From Pseudidiomarina donghaiensis (GTDB lineage: Bacteria; Pseudomonadota; Gammaproteobacteria; Enterobacterales; Alteromonadaceae), in contig NZ_FPCF01000006.1 of NCBI RefSeq assembly GCF_900116895.1, positions 95,177 through 159,176 of the forward strand: DNA of 64,000 nucleotides, read 5' to 3'. A program made the translations under genes and the position numbers. Position 1 is the first letter of the stretch. The number at the start of each line of letters is the position of its first letter. The notes beneath the pieces were generated by a model. The model saw only the letters and a program-made list of their open reading frames with translations. It made no database searches and was not told the origin of the DNA. Below are positions 1 through 9,260 of this stretch, piece by piece.

Positions 1-119
1 TTATCTCGATTACCAACCAACAAATTTCGATTCGTGAATGGTTAGCAACTGGCGACGGTTGCTGGCAACAACGTGACGTGTCGTTAACCTTGCTGAACTC
101 GCAAAGGAGCTCGAACTAA
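1..119 (+). CDS. pilP: PilP C-terminal fragment (type IV pilus inner-membrane lipoprotein)
   Basis: The third frame is open from the window edge to a TAA at 117-119. It encodes about 38 residues ending IREWLATGDGCWQQRD and a short polar tail. Position (directly before pilQ, stop codon overlapping the pilQ ATG as taATG) and the conserved 'W...RxxSLxL' type ending fit the C-terminal beta-domain of PilP, which links the PilMNO inner-membrane platform to the PilQ secretin. The gene starts outside the window, so identity rests on context and a short tail only. Confidence 0.7.
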   Translation, partial: ISITNQQISIREWLATGDGCWQQRDVSLTLLNSQRSSN

Positions 120-2272
120 TGAAGCACTTAATCCGTACCTTTTATTTTCTGTTGTTGATGCCGCTGGCGGTATCCGCAAATGAGCTTCTACGGGTTGAGC
201 AGATTGCGCTGAACAAAGATCGCTTTAACTTAGAAGCGCACTTTTCAACACGCGTCGAGTCACCTGTAGTGCAACGCAGCAGCAACCCTAATTTGCATGA
301 GTTTTTGCTGCTTGGTACCAAAGCAAATATGCCTGATGGGCGGTTGAACCTAAATGACCACCCATTATTGGACTACGTCGAAATTGAGCACCAACGCGAA
401 GACTTAATGCTTCGCGTACACACCAAACAGCCGTTAGAGCACTTGATGAGCCGCTTTGGCGAAGTGATGGTGTTGGTGTTTGTGGCTAGCAAAGACGACC
501 AACCGAAAGCGACAGCTGCTACCAACACGGCTAAGCCGGCAGTTGAAAAACCGGCAACCAGGCCGGTAACCAAGCAACCGGCTAAGGCTAAACCAGAGCC
601 AGCGACAAAAACTGCAGCGGCAGAAAAGCCAGCAGCACAACAGCCGCAGCGTGCTGAAGTTCGTACCGAAACGCAGTCTAAGCCTATCGCAAATGCAACC
701 AGAAGTGCGGTTACCAACATTAATTTTTTCCGTTTATCCAATGATGTCGGTCAGGTAAGTATTGCGCTAAATAAAGACAACGTTGAGCACGAAGCCCGCA
801 TGAAAGGCAACGATCTTGAAGTCATTCTGTATGACACCGATTTACCCGAAGACTTGCTATATGTGCTGGACGTTAGCCAATTTGCAACGCCAGTTGCCTT
901 TGTCGAAACTTTCCGTGATGGCCGCCATAGCCGCATTAAAATTGCCGGTAAAGCCAAGTTTAAACATCAACTTGAGCAAATTGATGGCTATCTTCGCTTG
1001 AATTTAATGCCGGCGCCTCAAGCCTCGGCACAAGAAGCACAAGCTAAGTCGAGCCAGAAACCAATTTCGTTGAACTTCCAAGATGTCCCGGTTCGCCAAT
1101 TGCTGCAAATTTTGGCCGAAGAGAACAATTTAAACCTCGTCGCCAGTGAGTCAGTCACTGGGAACATTACCTTACGCTTAGAAAATGTTCCTTGGGAGCG
1201 AGCTCTAGAAACTATTTTGCGCGTGAAAGGGCTAGATAAGCGCTATGACCAGAATATTCTGATAGTTGCGCCTGCTTCTGAGTTGGCTCAACGTGAAGCA
1301 GAACAGCTTGAGAGTCAGCAACGCATGCAAGACCTTGCACCACTTGAAAGTTCTTACATTCAGATTAACTACGCCAAAGCAGAAGAAATTGCACAAATAC
1401 TTCGCACCGATAGTTCTGATTTGCTTTCAACTCGCGGTGCCGTAACGGTTGATGAGCGTACCAACACCTTGTTAGTGCGTGATACTTCAGAGCAAATTGC
1501 CACCGTTAAAGCCATGGTTAACGTGCTTGATGTGCCGGTTAAACAGGTGATTATTGAAGCACGTATGGTAACTGTACGTGACAATATTAGCGACGAACTC
1601 GGTATTCGCTGGGGCGTTACAGAGCCTTCCGTAGATACCTCACAACCGCTACCTTGGGGCACTGGCACTAGCGTCACTGGCGACTTTAATGTGAACTTGC
1701 CAATTGCTTCGCCGGCCGCCACCATTGGTTTCCAAGTCGCTAAGTTAGCCGATGGTCGTTTATTAGATCTTGAACTGTCGGCTCTTGAGCGAGAAAACAA
1801 AGGTGAGATTATTGCTAGCCCGCGTATTACCACCGCGAACCAAAAAGAAGCCTATATCGAGCAGGGTACAGAGATTCCGTATGTTGAAAGTGCATCATCG
1901 GGCGCTACCTCAGTACAGTTTAAAAAGGCTGTTTTAGGATTAACCGTTACGCCGCAAATTACCCCAGATAACCGGGTTATTTTGGACTTAGTGATCACAC
2001 AAAACACCCGTGGTGAAACTGTCAGTACACCAACTGGCCCAGCTGTTTCAATTGACACGCAAGAAATCAGCACTCAAGTGTTGGTGGAAAACGGCGAGAC
2101 CATTGTTTTAGGTGGTATCTATCAGCAGCAAATTTTGAATGACATTTCGAAAGTACCGTTGCTTGGCGATATTCCATACGTAGGCGTGTTGTTCCGCACC
2201 GACAGTCAGGTGAATGAAAAACGCGAGCTATTAATCTTCGTGACGCCACGAATTGTAACGAATACGCCGTAA
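119..2272 (+). CDS. pilQ: Type IV pilus secretin PilQ
   Basis: PilQ is the outer-membrane secretin through which type IV pili leave the cell. The 717-residue product starts with a signal peptide (cleavage near VSA-NE, residue 20). AMIN-type beta domains that bind peptidoglycan lie on either side of a low-complexity Lys/Pro/Ala linker at about residues 125-190. An N0/STN-like domain follows (around 310-390, containing ISLNFQDVPVRQLLQILAEE), then an N1 domain and the C-terminal secretin barrel with the family signature near GIYQQQILNDISKVPLLGDI. An AAGGAG ribosome site at 103-108 supports the ATG at 119, which overlaps the pilP stop. The gene is the end of the usual pilMNOPQ operon and precedes aroK, a common gammaproteobacterial order. 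Confidence 0.96.
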   Translation: MKHLIRTFYFLLLMPLAVSANELLRVEQIALNKDRFNLEAHFSTRVESPVVQRSSNPNLHEFLLLGTKANMPDGRLNLNDHPLLDYVEIEHQREDLMLRVHTKQPLEHLMSRFGEVMVLVFVASKDDQPKATAATNTAKPAVEKPATRPVTKQPAKAKPEPATKTAAAEKPAAQQPQRAEVRTETQSKPIANATRSAVTNINFFRLSNDVGQVSIALNKDNVEHEARMKGNDLEVILYDTDLPEDLLYVLDVSQFATPVAFVETFRDGRHSRIKIAGKAKFKHQLEQIDGYLRLNLMPAPQASAQEAQAKSSQKPISLNFQDVPVRQLLQILAEENNLNLVASESVTGNITLRLENVPWERALETILRVKGLDKRYDQNILIVAPASELAQREAEQLESQQRMQDLAPLESSYIQINYAKAEEIAQILRTDSSDLLSTRGAVTVDERTNTLLVRDTSEQIATVKAMVNVLDVPVKQVIIEARMVTVRDNISDELGIRWGVTEPSVDTSQPLPWGTGTSVTGDFNVNLPIASPAATIGFQVAKLADGRLLDLELSALERENKGEIIASPRITTANQKEAYIEQGTEIPYVESASSGATSVQFKKAVLGLTVTPQITPDNRVILDLVITQNTRGETVSTPTGPAVSIDTQEISTQVLVENGETIVLGGIYQQQILNDISKVPLLGDIPYVGVLFRTDSQVNEKRELLIFVTPRIVTNTP

Positions 2273-2284
2273 ACCTTGCTTATG

Positions 2285-2369
2285 TAGCTGTGACTTGCGA
2301 TAATCGCGCATCTTTTTGGTTGGGTTAAGGAAGGTCTTGAGACACTCCGGATTCCGTGAGTCACAGCTA
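2285..2369 (+). other. Long-range inverted repeat in the pilQ-aroK spacer
   Basis: Two perfect 11-nt arms, TAGCTGTGACT at 2285-2295 and AGTCACAGCTA at 2359-2369, flank about 63 nt inside the 124-nt gap. Between them lies a small hairpin (GCGA-TAA-TCGC) followed by TCTTTTT, which could be a weak terminator. The outer stem would sit in the aroK leader. Function is unknown; an attenuation-like leader is one possibility. Confidence 0.45.
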
Positions 2370-2396
2370 GTTAAATAAGTGAAGTAACACATCAAT

Positions 2397-2915
2397 ATGG
2401 CTGAAAAACGTAACATTTTCTTAGTTGGCCCTATGGGCGCTGGTAAAAGCACAATTGGGCGGCAACTTGCTCGCCAACTCCACCTCGAATTTTACGACTC
2501 TGATACCGAAATCGAACGCCGCACAGGTGCCGATATTGCGTGGGTATTTGAGTTAGAAGGCGAGGAAGGCTTTCGTCTGCGCGAAGAAAAAGTTATTGAA
2601 GAACTCACCGAAAACACCGGCATTGTGTTAGCAACCGGCGGTGGCTCAATTCTTAGCAAAGAAAGCCGCAATCGGCTGTCTGCGCGTGGCGTGGTGGTCT
2701 ATTTGCAAACCACCATCGAAAAGCAACTTGCTCGCACTCAACGCGACAAACGTCGTCCGTTAATTGCTGAAGCAGATAACCCTCGCGAAGTACTTGAAAA
2801 CTTAGCCGAAGCGCGTAATGCTTTGTACGAAGAAATTGCCGACATTGTAGTGCGCACTGACGAGCAAAGCACTAAAGTGGTCATTGACCAGATTATTGAA
2901 AAGGTTGGCTTATAA
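2397..2915 (+). CDS. aroK: Shikimate kinase I
   Basis: Phosphorylates shikimate to shikimate-3-phosphate using ATP, a cytoplasmic step of aromatic amino acid synthesis. The 172-residue protein has a Walker A loop GPMGAGKST at residues 11-19, the shikimate-binding [11 protein letters not shown] segment with its Asp near residue 34, the GGG motif (ATGGGSIL) near 80, and a lid region with RPLI. Length matches AroK (about 173). It is followed 30 nt later by aroB, the standard pair. The gap to pilQ suggests separate or attenuated expression. Confidence 0.96.
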   Translation: MAEKRNIFLVGPMGAGKSTIGRQLARQLHLEFYDSDTEIERRTGADIAWVFELEGEEGFRLREEKVIEELTENTGIVLATGGGSILSKESRNRLSARGVVVYLQTTIEKQLARTQRDKRRPLIAEADNPREVLENLAEARNALYEEIADIVVRTDEQSTKVVIDQIIEKVGL

Positions 2916-2945
2916 CAGCCCGTTAATTGCCACGCGGAGGCGCTC

Positions 2946-4034
2946 ATGCAGAAAACCACACAGCAGATTATCGTGGGCCTGGGTGAGCGCAGCTATGCAA
3001 TTGATATTGGTGTAGGGCTACTTTCTCGCACCCCACTGTTCAACGTATTACCGCACCAAATTCTAATTATTACCAATACCGTTGTTGGCCCACTATATCT
3101 TGATCAGGTGCGTGCGCAATTAGCAAGCCACCATGTGGTTGTGCATACTATTGACGACGGTGAAAGCGCTAAAAGCCTTGCCAATTACGGCGCCATCATG
3201 GACACCCTCATTCAGTATAACTTTAATCGCGACTGCGCTGTGGTTGCGCTGGGTGGTGGCGTTGTTGGCGACCTGGCCGGTTTTGTTGCAGCTACCTATC
3301 AGCGGGGTGTGCGCTTTTATCAAATTCCGACCACCTTATTGGCCCAAGTGGACTCGTCTGTCGGCGGTAAAACAGCGATCAACCACCCTGGTGGCAAAAA
3401 TATGGTCGGTGCATTCTACCAACCGCAAGGGGTGCTGATTGACACCAACTGCTTGGCTAGCTTGAACGATCGCGACTACGCCTGCGGCCTTGCTGAGGTT
3501 GTAAAATACGGCGTTATTGCTGACGCTGAATTTTTTGCTTGGCTTGAAGCCCACGTCAACCAATTAAACGCACGCGACAGCGGGGCCTTAACCTATGCCA
3601 TTCAGCGCAGTTGCGAAATAAAAGCTGACATTGTGGCGGCCGACGAGCGGGAACAATCCGTACGTGCACTATTAAATTTAGGCCACACGTTTGGGCACGC
3701 CATTGAAGCCGCTCATTATGATACTTGGAAGCACGGTGAAGCCGTAGCTGCCGGCACTGTGATTGCGGCCAAGCTTATGCATCAGCTGGGTGAGTTAAGC
3801 GCCGCAGATATGGCTCGTATTGAAGCCCTATTACAAGCCTTTCAGTTACCGGTACGCGCACCCAAAATGCCGTTAGCGCAGTGGCAAGCATTTATGCAAC
3901 GTGATAAAAAAGTACAAGACGGTACCGTTCGCTTGGTGTTACCAACGGCCATTGGCGCCGCAAGTTTACGCCCCATGGCCGACTGGCAGGTTATTGGCCA
4001 AGCCATTACAGCAATGAGCACAACTAATGATTAA
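2946..4034 (+). CDS. aroB: 3-dehydroquinate synthase
   Basis: Converts DAHP to 3-dehydroquinate with NAD+ and a divalent metal, the second step of the shikimate pathway. The 362-residue product shows the nucleotide-binding GGGVVGDLAGFVAATY segment near residue 100, the lysine-containing VDSSVGGKTAIN block near 140, and metal-ligand regions EVVKYG and LNLGHTFGHAIE. A GCGGAGG ribosome site lies just before the ATG. The 3' end overlaps the dam start by 8 nt (ATGATTAA), so translation is probably coupled. No damX gene lies between aroB and dam, unlike in Enterobacteria. Confidence 0.97.
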   Translation: MQKTTQQIIVGLGERSYAIDIGVGLLSRTPLFNVLPHQILIITNTVVGPLYLDQVRAQLASHHVVVHTIDDGESAKSLANYGAIMDTLIQYNFNRDCAVVALGGGVVGDLAGFVAATYQRGVRFYQIPTTLLAQVDSSVGGKTAINHPGGKNMVGAFYQPQGVLIDTNCLASLNDRDYACGLAEVVKYGVIADAEFFAWLEAHVNQLNARDSGALTYAIQRSCEIKADIVAADEREQSVRALLNLGHTFGHAIEAAHYDTWKHGEAVAAGTVIAAKLMHQLGELSAADMARIEALLQAFQLPVRAPKMPLAQWQAFMQRDKKVQDGTVRLVLPTAIGAASLRPMADWQVIGQAITAMSTTND

Positions 4035-4893
4035 GCAGCGCGCCTTTTTAAAATGGGCAGGCGGAAAATACAACCTTATTGAGCCAATAACCGCAGTGCT
4101 GCCGGCAGGCAATAAGCTTATTGAACCATTTGTTGGCGCTGGCTCGGTATTTTTAAACACCGACTACCCGAAATATTTGCTGAACGACGTGAACCCGGAT
4201 CTAATTACCTTATTTAAAACCGTGAAACGTCGTCCAAAACGCTTTATTGAAGATGCACGCAAACTATTTACGCATGCCAATAACAGCGCCGATGCCTATT
4301 ATGCGCTGCGCCAGCAGTTTAACCAAAGCACCGACCCTTATGAGCGTTCGTTGTTATTTTTGTACCTGAATCGTCATGGCTACAACGGCTTATGTCGCTA
4401 CAACTTGTCAGGGCAGTTTAATGTGCCTTTTGGGCAGTATTTACGACCTTATTTTCCACAAGCGGAAATTGAGTTTTTTGCCGAAAAAGCGAAACGCGCT
4501 ACCTTTACCTGCATGAGCTTCGAAAATGTATTTCGCCGCGCCCGCCAAGGCGACGTGGTTTATTGCGACCCGCCCTACGCACCACTGAGCTTAACCGCTA
4601 ACTTCACCAGTTACGCCTGTGGTGGGTTTGGTATGGATGACCAAACGGAACTGGCACGCCGCGCAGAAAATACCGCCAAAAAACGCGGTATCCCGGTGGT
4701 GATAAGTAACCACGACACTGAATTTACGCGATTGTTGTATAAAAAGGCGCAGTTAGAAACCCTGCAAGTGTCGCGCTTTATTAGCCCTAAGGGCGAAAGC
4801 CGCGGCAAAGTTGCCGAACTACTCGCCGTATACGCTCAACGCACTGGCAACGTCGTTACTTTAAATCCTCAGTTACGGAAGCACGTACGATGA
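4027..4893 (+). CDS. dam: DNA adenine methylase (GATC, Dam)
   Basis: An N6-adenine methyltransferase that uses SAM; Dam modifies GATC for mismatch-repair strand choice and replication timing. The 288-residue protein begins FLKWAGGKYNL (about 7-17), followed by the SAM-binding FVGAGSVFLN block (35-44) and the catalytic DPPY at 181-184, the D12-class arrangement. Length is close to E. coli Dam (278). It sits between aroB (8-nt overlap) and the acetyltransferase gene (ATGA overlap), so the cluster is probably one transcript. The GATC specificity is inferred from the family and the aroB-dam context. Confidence 0.95.
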   Translation: MIKQRAFLKWAGGKYNLIEPITAVLPAGNKLIEPFVGAGSVFLNTDYPKYLLNDVNPDLITLFKTVKRRPKRFIEDARKLFTHANNSADAYYALRQQFNQSTDPYERSLLFLYLNRHGYNGLCRYNLSGQFNVPFGQYLRPYFPQAEIEFFAEKAKRATFTCMSFENVFRRARQGDVVYCDPPYAPLSLTANFTSYACGGFGMDDQTELARRAENTAKKRGIPVVISNHDTEFTRLLYKKAQLETLQVSRFISPKGESRGKVAELLAVYAQRTGNVVTLNPQLRKHVR

Positions 4894-5333
4894 ACTGGTA
4901 TTTAAAAAGCTTTGCTGAACTTACAACAACCGAGTTGTACGCAATTTTGCAGCGCCGCGAAGAGGTGTTTGTAGTGGAGCAAACATGCCCTTATTTAGAT
5001 GCGGATGGCGCCGATGACAGAGCATTGCACTTGTGGGCCGATAGCGACAAAGAAAGCGTGGTGGCTTATGCACGAATCTTTTTAGGCGAAAGCAGTAACG
5101 GGTATAGCCGTATTGGTCGGGTACTCACTTCTGAGTCAGTACGTCGCCACGGTTATGGCCGTGAGCTCATGCTGCGCGCCATTGACGTATGCGAACGCTA
5201 TACCCCACAGCTCCCCATTCGTTTAGGTGCGCAAGTGTATTTACGAGCCTTTTATGAAAGCTTTGGGTTTGTCGCCATTAGTGGCAAGTACCTTGAAGAC
5301 GATATTCCCCATATTGATATGGAACGCCGTTAA
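4890..5333 (+). CDS. elaA: GNAT acetyltransferase, ElaA family
   Basis: A 147-residue single-domain GNAT protein. ElaA-like features are the opening WYLKSFAELTTTELYAILQ, then RREEVFVVEQTCPYLDADG, the acetyl-CoA-binding stretch RIGRVLTSESVRRHGYGREL and the late YLRAFYESFGF. Substrate is not known for most ElaA proteins. It overlaps dam by 4 nt (ATGA) and its stop overlaps the rsmJ start (taATG), so it is translated as part of the same packed cluster. Confidence 0.88.
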   Translation: MNWYLKSFAELTTTELYAILQRREEVFVVEQTCPYLDADGADDRALHLWADSDKESVVAYARIFLGESSNGYSRIGRVLTSESVRRHGYGRELMLRAIDVCERYTPQLPIRLGAQVYLRAFYESFGFVAISGKYLEDDIPHIDMERR

Positions 5334-6001
5334 TGAGCGACAATGGCTTTGTGCTCGAGCAAGGCGACAATGGCTTGCAACTGCGCTGGCTAGAACAGCC
5401 CAAAATGTTGCCGCTTCGCATTGATTTTTTAGCCGGTAAAAATGCGTTTCGGGCCGCGCAAGCGCGCATTAAAGACGAAGCCATTGCGCGGGCCTGTGCG
5501 CTGCACAAACTAAAAGCACCTAGTCTATTAGATGCTACAGCTGGCCTTGGCCGCGATGCGTTAGTACTTGCTCAATTAGGTGCCCATGTTGGGCTAAACG
5601 AACGCCACCCCATAGTGCGCCAGCTGTTACAAGACGCATTGCAACGTTTGCACGCCGCCATGCCAGATTGGCAGCAGCGACTATACTTTGTTGATATTTC
5701 AGAATTAGCGGCGCTGACCGACGACAGTTTTGATGTGGTTTATTTAGACCCGATGTACCCTAAAGGTGATCGCAAAGCCAAAGCCGCCGTAAAGAAAGAC
5801 ATGCAAATGTTTCAGCAACTTGTTGGCAGCGACGAAGACGCCGACGCCCTGCTAGCACCTGCATTACGTATTGCGCGTCAGCGCGTGGTGGTAAAACGCC
5901 CACAACATGCTGACTTTTTAGCCGGTGTAAAACCTCACGCACAAGTGATCAGTAAAAAACACCGCTTTGACCTTTATTTTCCGGAGCAACAACATGATTA
6001 A
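5333..6001 (+). CDS. rsmJ: 16S rRNA m2G1516 methyltransferase RsmJ
   Basis: RsmJ (YhiQ) methylates N2 of G1516 in 16S rRNA with SAM. The 222-residue protein matches the family across its length: ML(P)LRIDFL near the start, the SAM-binding LLDATAGLGRDALVLA at about 62-77, NERHPIVRQLLQDAL, and the acceptor-side DPMYPKGDRKAKAAVKKDMQ near 140. E. coli RsmJ is 250 residues, so this one is somewhat short at the N terminus. Its start overlaps the elaA stop, and its last codons overlap the next gene in an ATGATTAA arrangement identical to the aroB-dam junction. Confidence 0.94.
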   Translation: MSDNGFVLEQGDNGLQLRWLEQPKMLPLRIDFLAGKNAFRAAQARIKDEAIARACALHKLKAPSLLDATAGLGRDALVLAQLGAHVGLNERHPIVRQLLQDALQRLHAAMPDWQQRLYFVDISELAALTDDSFDVVYLDPMYPKGDRKAKAAVKKDMQMFQQLVGSDEDADALLAPALRIARQRVVVKRPQHADFLAGVKPHAQVISKKHRFDLYFPEQQHD

Positions 6002-6470
6002 AACGAATGATCGTATTCCTGCTGGCACGTTAACAGCACTTGGTGAAGTGGGCATGCAGCAATTTGACCCAGCCGAGCTATTTGCCAAAGGCACGCATAT
6101 TTTGTTTGCCGTACCTGGCGCCTTCACGCCTACTTGCTCAGAGAAGCATTTACCTGGCTTTGTTGAGCACGCTGACAAACTGCGCGCCAAAGGCGTACAA
6201 ACCATTGCATGCGTTGCAGTAAACGATGCGTTTGTGATGAAAGCATGGGGCAAAGCATTAAACGTTGGTGACGCCGTGATGTTATTGGCTGACGGCGATG
6301 CGTCATACCACCGCGAGCTTGGCCTGATTAAAGAAACAGGCAGCTTTGGCGGTACCCGTGCCGAGCGTTACGCCATGGTGATTACTGATGGTGTGATTAA
6401 ACATTTATTTGTTGAAGACGAAAAAACATACGGCGTCAGCAGCGCTGAGCACGTACTTGAAGCGTTGTAA
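5994..6470 (+). CDS. Peroxiredoxin, Prx5 (type II) family
   Basis: A thiol peroxidase of 158 residues. The peroxidatic Cys is C48 in PGAFTPTCS, followed by EKHLPGFVEH, the FVMKAWG segment and a late GGTRAERYAMVI containing the conserved Arg. The ATG at 5994 is chosen over an upstream in-frame TTG at 5967 because it has a CCGGAG ribosome site and matches the usual Prx5 N terminus. It overlaps the end of rsmJ by 8 nt. Prx5 proteins reduce hydroperoxides using glutaredoxin/glutathione or thioredoxin; which applies here cannot be read from the sequence. Confidence 0.92.
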   Translation: MIKTNDRIPAGTLTALGEVGMQQFDPAELFAKGTHILFAVPGAFTPTCSEKHLPGFVEHADKLRAKGVQTIACVAVNDAFVMKAWGKALNVGDAVMLLADGDASYHRELGLIKETGSFGGTRAERYAMVITDGVIKHLFVEDEKTYGVSSAEHVLEAL

Positions 6471-7661
6471 ATGTCGCAACACGCTGCACATGATGTGATT
6501 GTGATTGGGGCCGGCGCTGCCGGCCTTCATTGCGCTGCCACCGCAGCCAAACGCGGCCGACGTGTGGTGGTGCTTGATCATGCCAAACAAGCAGGTAAAA
6601 AAATTCTTATCTCGGGTGGTGGCCGCTGTAACTTTACCAACATGTACGCCAGCCCAGAAAACTACTTGTCAGAAAACCCACATTTTTGTAAGTCAGCCTT
6701 AAGCCGTTACACCCAATGGGACTTTATTGGCTTAGTTAACGACTACGGTATTGCGTACCACGAGAAAACTTTAGGCCAGTTATTTTGCGACAACAGCGCC
6801 AAAGATATCGTTAATATGCTGATGAAAGAGTGCAGCAAATACGGTGCTCACGTGCAGTTACGCACCGAGGTGCTTGGTGTCGACCATAGCGCCGATGGCT
6901 ACGTGGTGAAGACGTCACAAGGGTTGTTGCAGGCCGAGAAAGTGGTGGTGGCTTGTGGCGGGTTATCCATGCCGAAACTCGGCGCAACGCCTTTGGGCTA
7001 CCAGCTTGCTGAGCAGTTTGGCCACCGCATTGTGCCCGTGCGTGCCGGCTTAGTCCCTTTTACCCTGCACGATGCCGACAAACAGCGTTACGCTGAACTT
7101 TCCGGCTTGTCGGTGGATGTTGTGGCGAGCAACGACCGCGCCAGCTTCAAAGAGGCGATGTTGTTTACTCACCGTGGTGTTTCTGGGCCGTCTATGCTGC
7201 AAATATCGTCGTATTGGTACCCTGGTGAAACCGTTGCCGTGAATTTATTGCCGCAAGAAAATGTCTTTGAAAGCTTAACTGCGCTGCGCCAAAGCCGCCC
7301 CCGCATGAGCCTACGCACCGCCGTACAAGAGTGGTTTCCAAAACGGCTAGCCCTAACCTTATGCGAGCAATACAATTGGCCCGACAAAAACCTAGCAGAC
7401 TGCAGTAATGCCCAATTACAGCACGTTGCAGACACCCTGCACCAGTGGCCGCTAAAACCAAATGGCACCGAAGGTTACCGTACCGCAGAAGTAACCCTAG
7501 GCGGCGTCGACACCAATCAAATCAGCTCGAAAACCATGGAAAGTCGCCTACAACCCGGCTTGTATTTCATTGGTGAAGTACTTGACGTAACCGGCTGGCT
7601 AGGTGGCTATAACTTTCAATGGGCCTGGAGCAGTGGCTGGGTTTGTGGTGAGAGCGTTTAA
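6471..7661 (+). CDS. NAD(P)/FAD-dependent oxidoreductase, HI0933/YhiN family
   Basis: A 396-residue flavoprotein. It shows the Rossmann FAD motif VIGAGAAGLHCA at about 11-22, the HI0933-type KKILISGGGRCNFTN block near 45-60, VVACGGLSMPKLGATPLGY in the middle, and a C-terminal PGLYFIGEVLDVTGWLGGYN with the FAD-contacting Gly/Asp. The start codon follows the peroxiredoxin stop directly, so the two are co-transcribed. The physiological substrate of this family is not known; a redox role is inferred only from the fold. Confidence 0.9.
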   Translation: MSQHAAHDVIVIGAGAAGLHCAATAAKRGRRVVVLDHAKQAGKKILISGGGRCNFTNMYASPENYLSENPHFCKSALSRYTQWDFIGLVNDYGIAYHEKTLGQLFCDNSAKDIVNMLMKECSKYGAHVQLRTEVLGVDHSADGYVVKTSQGLLQAEKVVVACGGLSMPKLGATPLGYQLAEQFGHRIVPVRAGLVPFTLHDADKQRYAELSGLSVDVVASNDRASFKEAMLFTHRGVSGPSMLQISSYWYPGETVAVNLLPQENVFESLTALRQSRPRMSLRTAVQEWFPKRLALTLCEQYNWPDKNLADCSNAQLQHVADTLHQWPLKPNGTEGYRTAEVTLGGVDTNQISSKTMESRLQPGLYFIGEVLDVTGWLGGYNFQWAWSSGWVCGESV

Positions 7662-7671
7662 TACGCTGCGG

Positions 7672-8388
7672 TTAAACAAGCTTGGTCAACACGCTATCGG
7701 CCCACAAGGCCGCTGCTTTCGATGACGGATGAAACCCATCACGGGCCATATACTCAGGTTCAAATGGAAAATCGAACGTAAGATAGTCACACTTTGCGGC
7801 GACACTTTTTACTTCCGTATTGTTTGTTTCCACGCAATGGTGCCACAGCGCTATATTCAATTGTTTGGCTTGCTGCCCAATAAACCAACGCAATGGTTGT
7901 GGCAGCGCTGGGAATTTGTGCATCGGCGGTACCGCTGTGAAGATAATTCTTGGCGCGCCACGCTCAACTTGTAAATAGTTTGTCAGCTTGAGTAAGTCAG
8001 CTCGCCACTGTGAAACCGTTGTGCGTTTCGTGACATCGTTCACGCCTGCAGAAATAACAACGACATCAAAATGTACACCTGCCGGCTGCTGTTTGGCCAG
8101 TTTAAGAATGCCGGCACAGGTTAACCCAGATTTAGCCCACAACTGCCAATGCACGCGATAGCGCAATCCCAATTGATTCACTAGCCGGCCACACAAGGCC
8201 TCGCTTTGCACGCTGCAGCCCACACCTGCAGCAGCCGAGTCGCCCAAGATTAGTAGGCGCATCGGCTCACCGTTACCGCTAACACCCTCGCGCTCGCCGG
8301 CCGCCTCAGGCAACCGTAATGTATTTGAGCGCACCCGCTTTCCTTGCCAAATAAGCAGCGGAGCTAGAATTATCATCAGTATTTTCAC
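7672..8388 (-). CDS. SGNH/GDSL-type lipase/esterase
   Basis: A 238-residue protein with a short N-terminal hydrophobic segment (MKILMIILAPLLIW) that may be a membrane anchor. The SGNH blocks are visible: catalytic Ser in LLILGDSAAAGVG, block II Gly in WAKSGLT, block III Asn in SAGVNDVT, and block V Asp/His in ARDGFHPS near the C terminus. It should hydrolyse an ester or acyl group; the substrate is not evident. It converges with the upstream flavoprotein gene and stands alone on this strand. Confidence 0.85.
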   Translation of the reverse strand: MKILMIILAPLLIWQGKRVRSNTLRLPEAAGEREGVSGNGEPMRLLILGDSAAAGVGCSVQSEALCGRLVNQLGLRYRVHWQLWAKSGLTCAGILKLAKQQPAGVHFDVVVISAGVNDVTKRTTVSQWRADLLKLTNYLQVERGAPRIIFTAVPPMHKFPALPQPLRWFIGQQAKQLNIALWHHCVETNNTEVKSVAAKCDYLTFDFPFEPEYMARDGFHPSSKAAALWADSVLTKLV

Positions 8389-8464
8389 AATTGGTTACTT
8401 TTCCTCGATAGGTCACAAATGAATTATGGTATATCTTGAAGTGACCTTAACATTCTTAATATAG

Positions 8465-9251
8465 GTGTTATTCATGAGGCTTACCACTGGCCGACTGCTC
8501 GTGTTAGATGATGATCATCAAGTTAGCTCCACCATTCGCGAAATGGCGCAAGCAGCTGGCCTTACTGCGCAGTCATGCACAGCGGCCGATGAATTTTTTA
8601 AACAGGTTCAGCAGTTCGAACCCAACCCATATTATTCTCGATTTAGCCATGCCCGGCGCTGACGGTGTCGAGGTCATGCGCCGCTTAGCGCAAGAGCAAT
8701 GCCACGCGACGCCATGCCGAGCGGTGGGAAATTAACCATTGAGAGCGCCAACGCACTGCTAGACGAAGACTATGCGCATGCCCATACCGAAGTCACGCCC
8801 GGCGAATATATTGTTATTTCTGTGTCCGACACGGGTACCGGTATGGCGCCCGATGTTATTCACCATGCCTTCGAGCCATTTTTCACCACCAAAGAACGCG
8901 GCAAAGGTAGCGGCCTCGGCTTGAGTATGGTGTATGGCTACGTCAAACAGTCCAATGGGCATATTAAAATTTACTCAGAGCTAGAGCTCGGCGCATGACG
9001 CATTAGAAATGCTGAAAAATCAGCGGTTTGACTTGCTGTTTACCGATGTGGTGATGCCCGGTATGAATGGCCCACAATTGGCAGTCGAAGCGCATAAACT
9101 CTATCCGGACATGAAACTACTATTTACCTCGGGCTATACTGAAAACGCCATTGTTCATCATGGCCGATTAGACCCCGGCGTGAAGCTATTGAGTAAGCCT
9201 TATCGCCGCCAAGACCTCGCGAACAAAATTCGCGAAGCCTTAGACGACTAA
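8465..9251 (+). pseudogene. Decayed two-component system (receiver, HATPase and receiver remnants)
   Basis: Three recognisable pieces lie in different frames. At 8465-8690 there is a receiver domain start (LLVLDDDHQV) that shifts frame at about 8630 and continues as [20 protein letters not shown]. At about 8700-8990 there is the ATP-binding end of a histidine kinase ([41 protein letters not shown]). At about 8996-9251 there is a receiver C-terminal half (FDLLFTDVVMPGMNG, LLSKPYRR). The dimerisation/His domain, the sensor domains and the first part of the second receiver are missing. The simplest history is two adjacent genes, a response regulator and a hybrid kinase, fused by internal deletions at about 8700 and 8995 plus a frameshift. 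Confidence 0.85.
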
Positions 9252-9260
9252 TCGACACGT

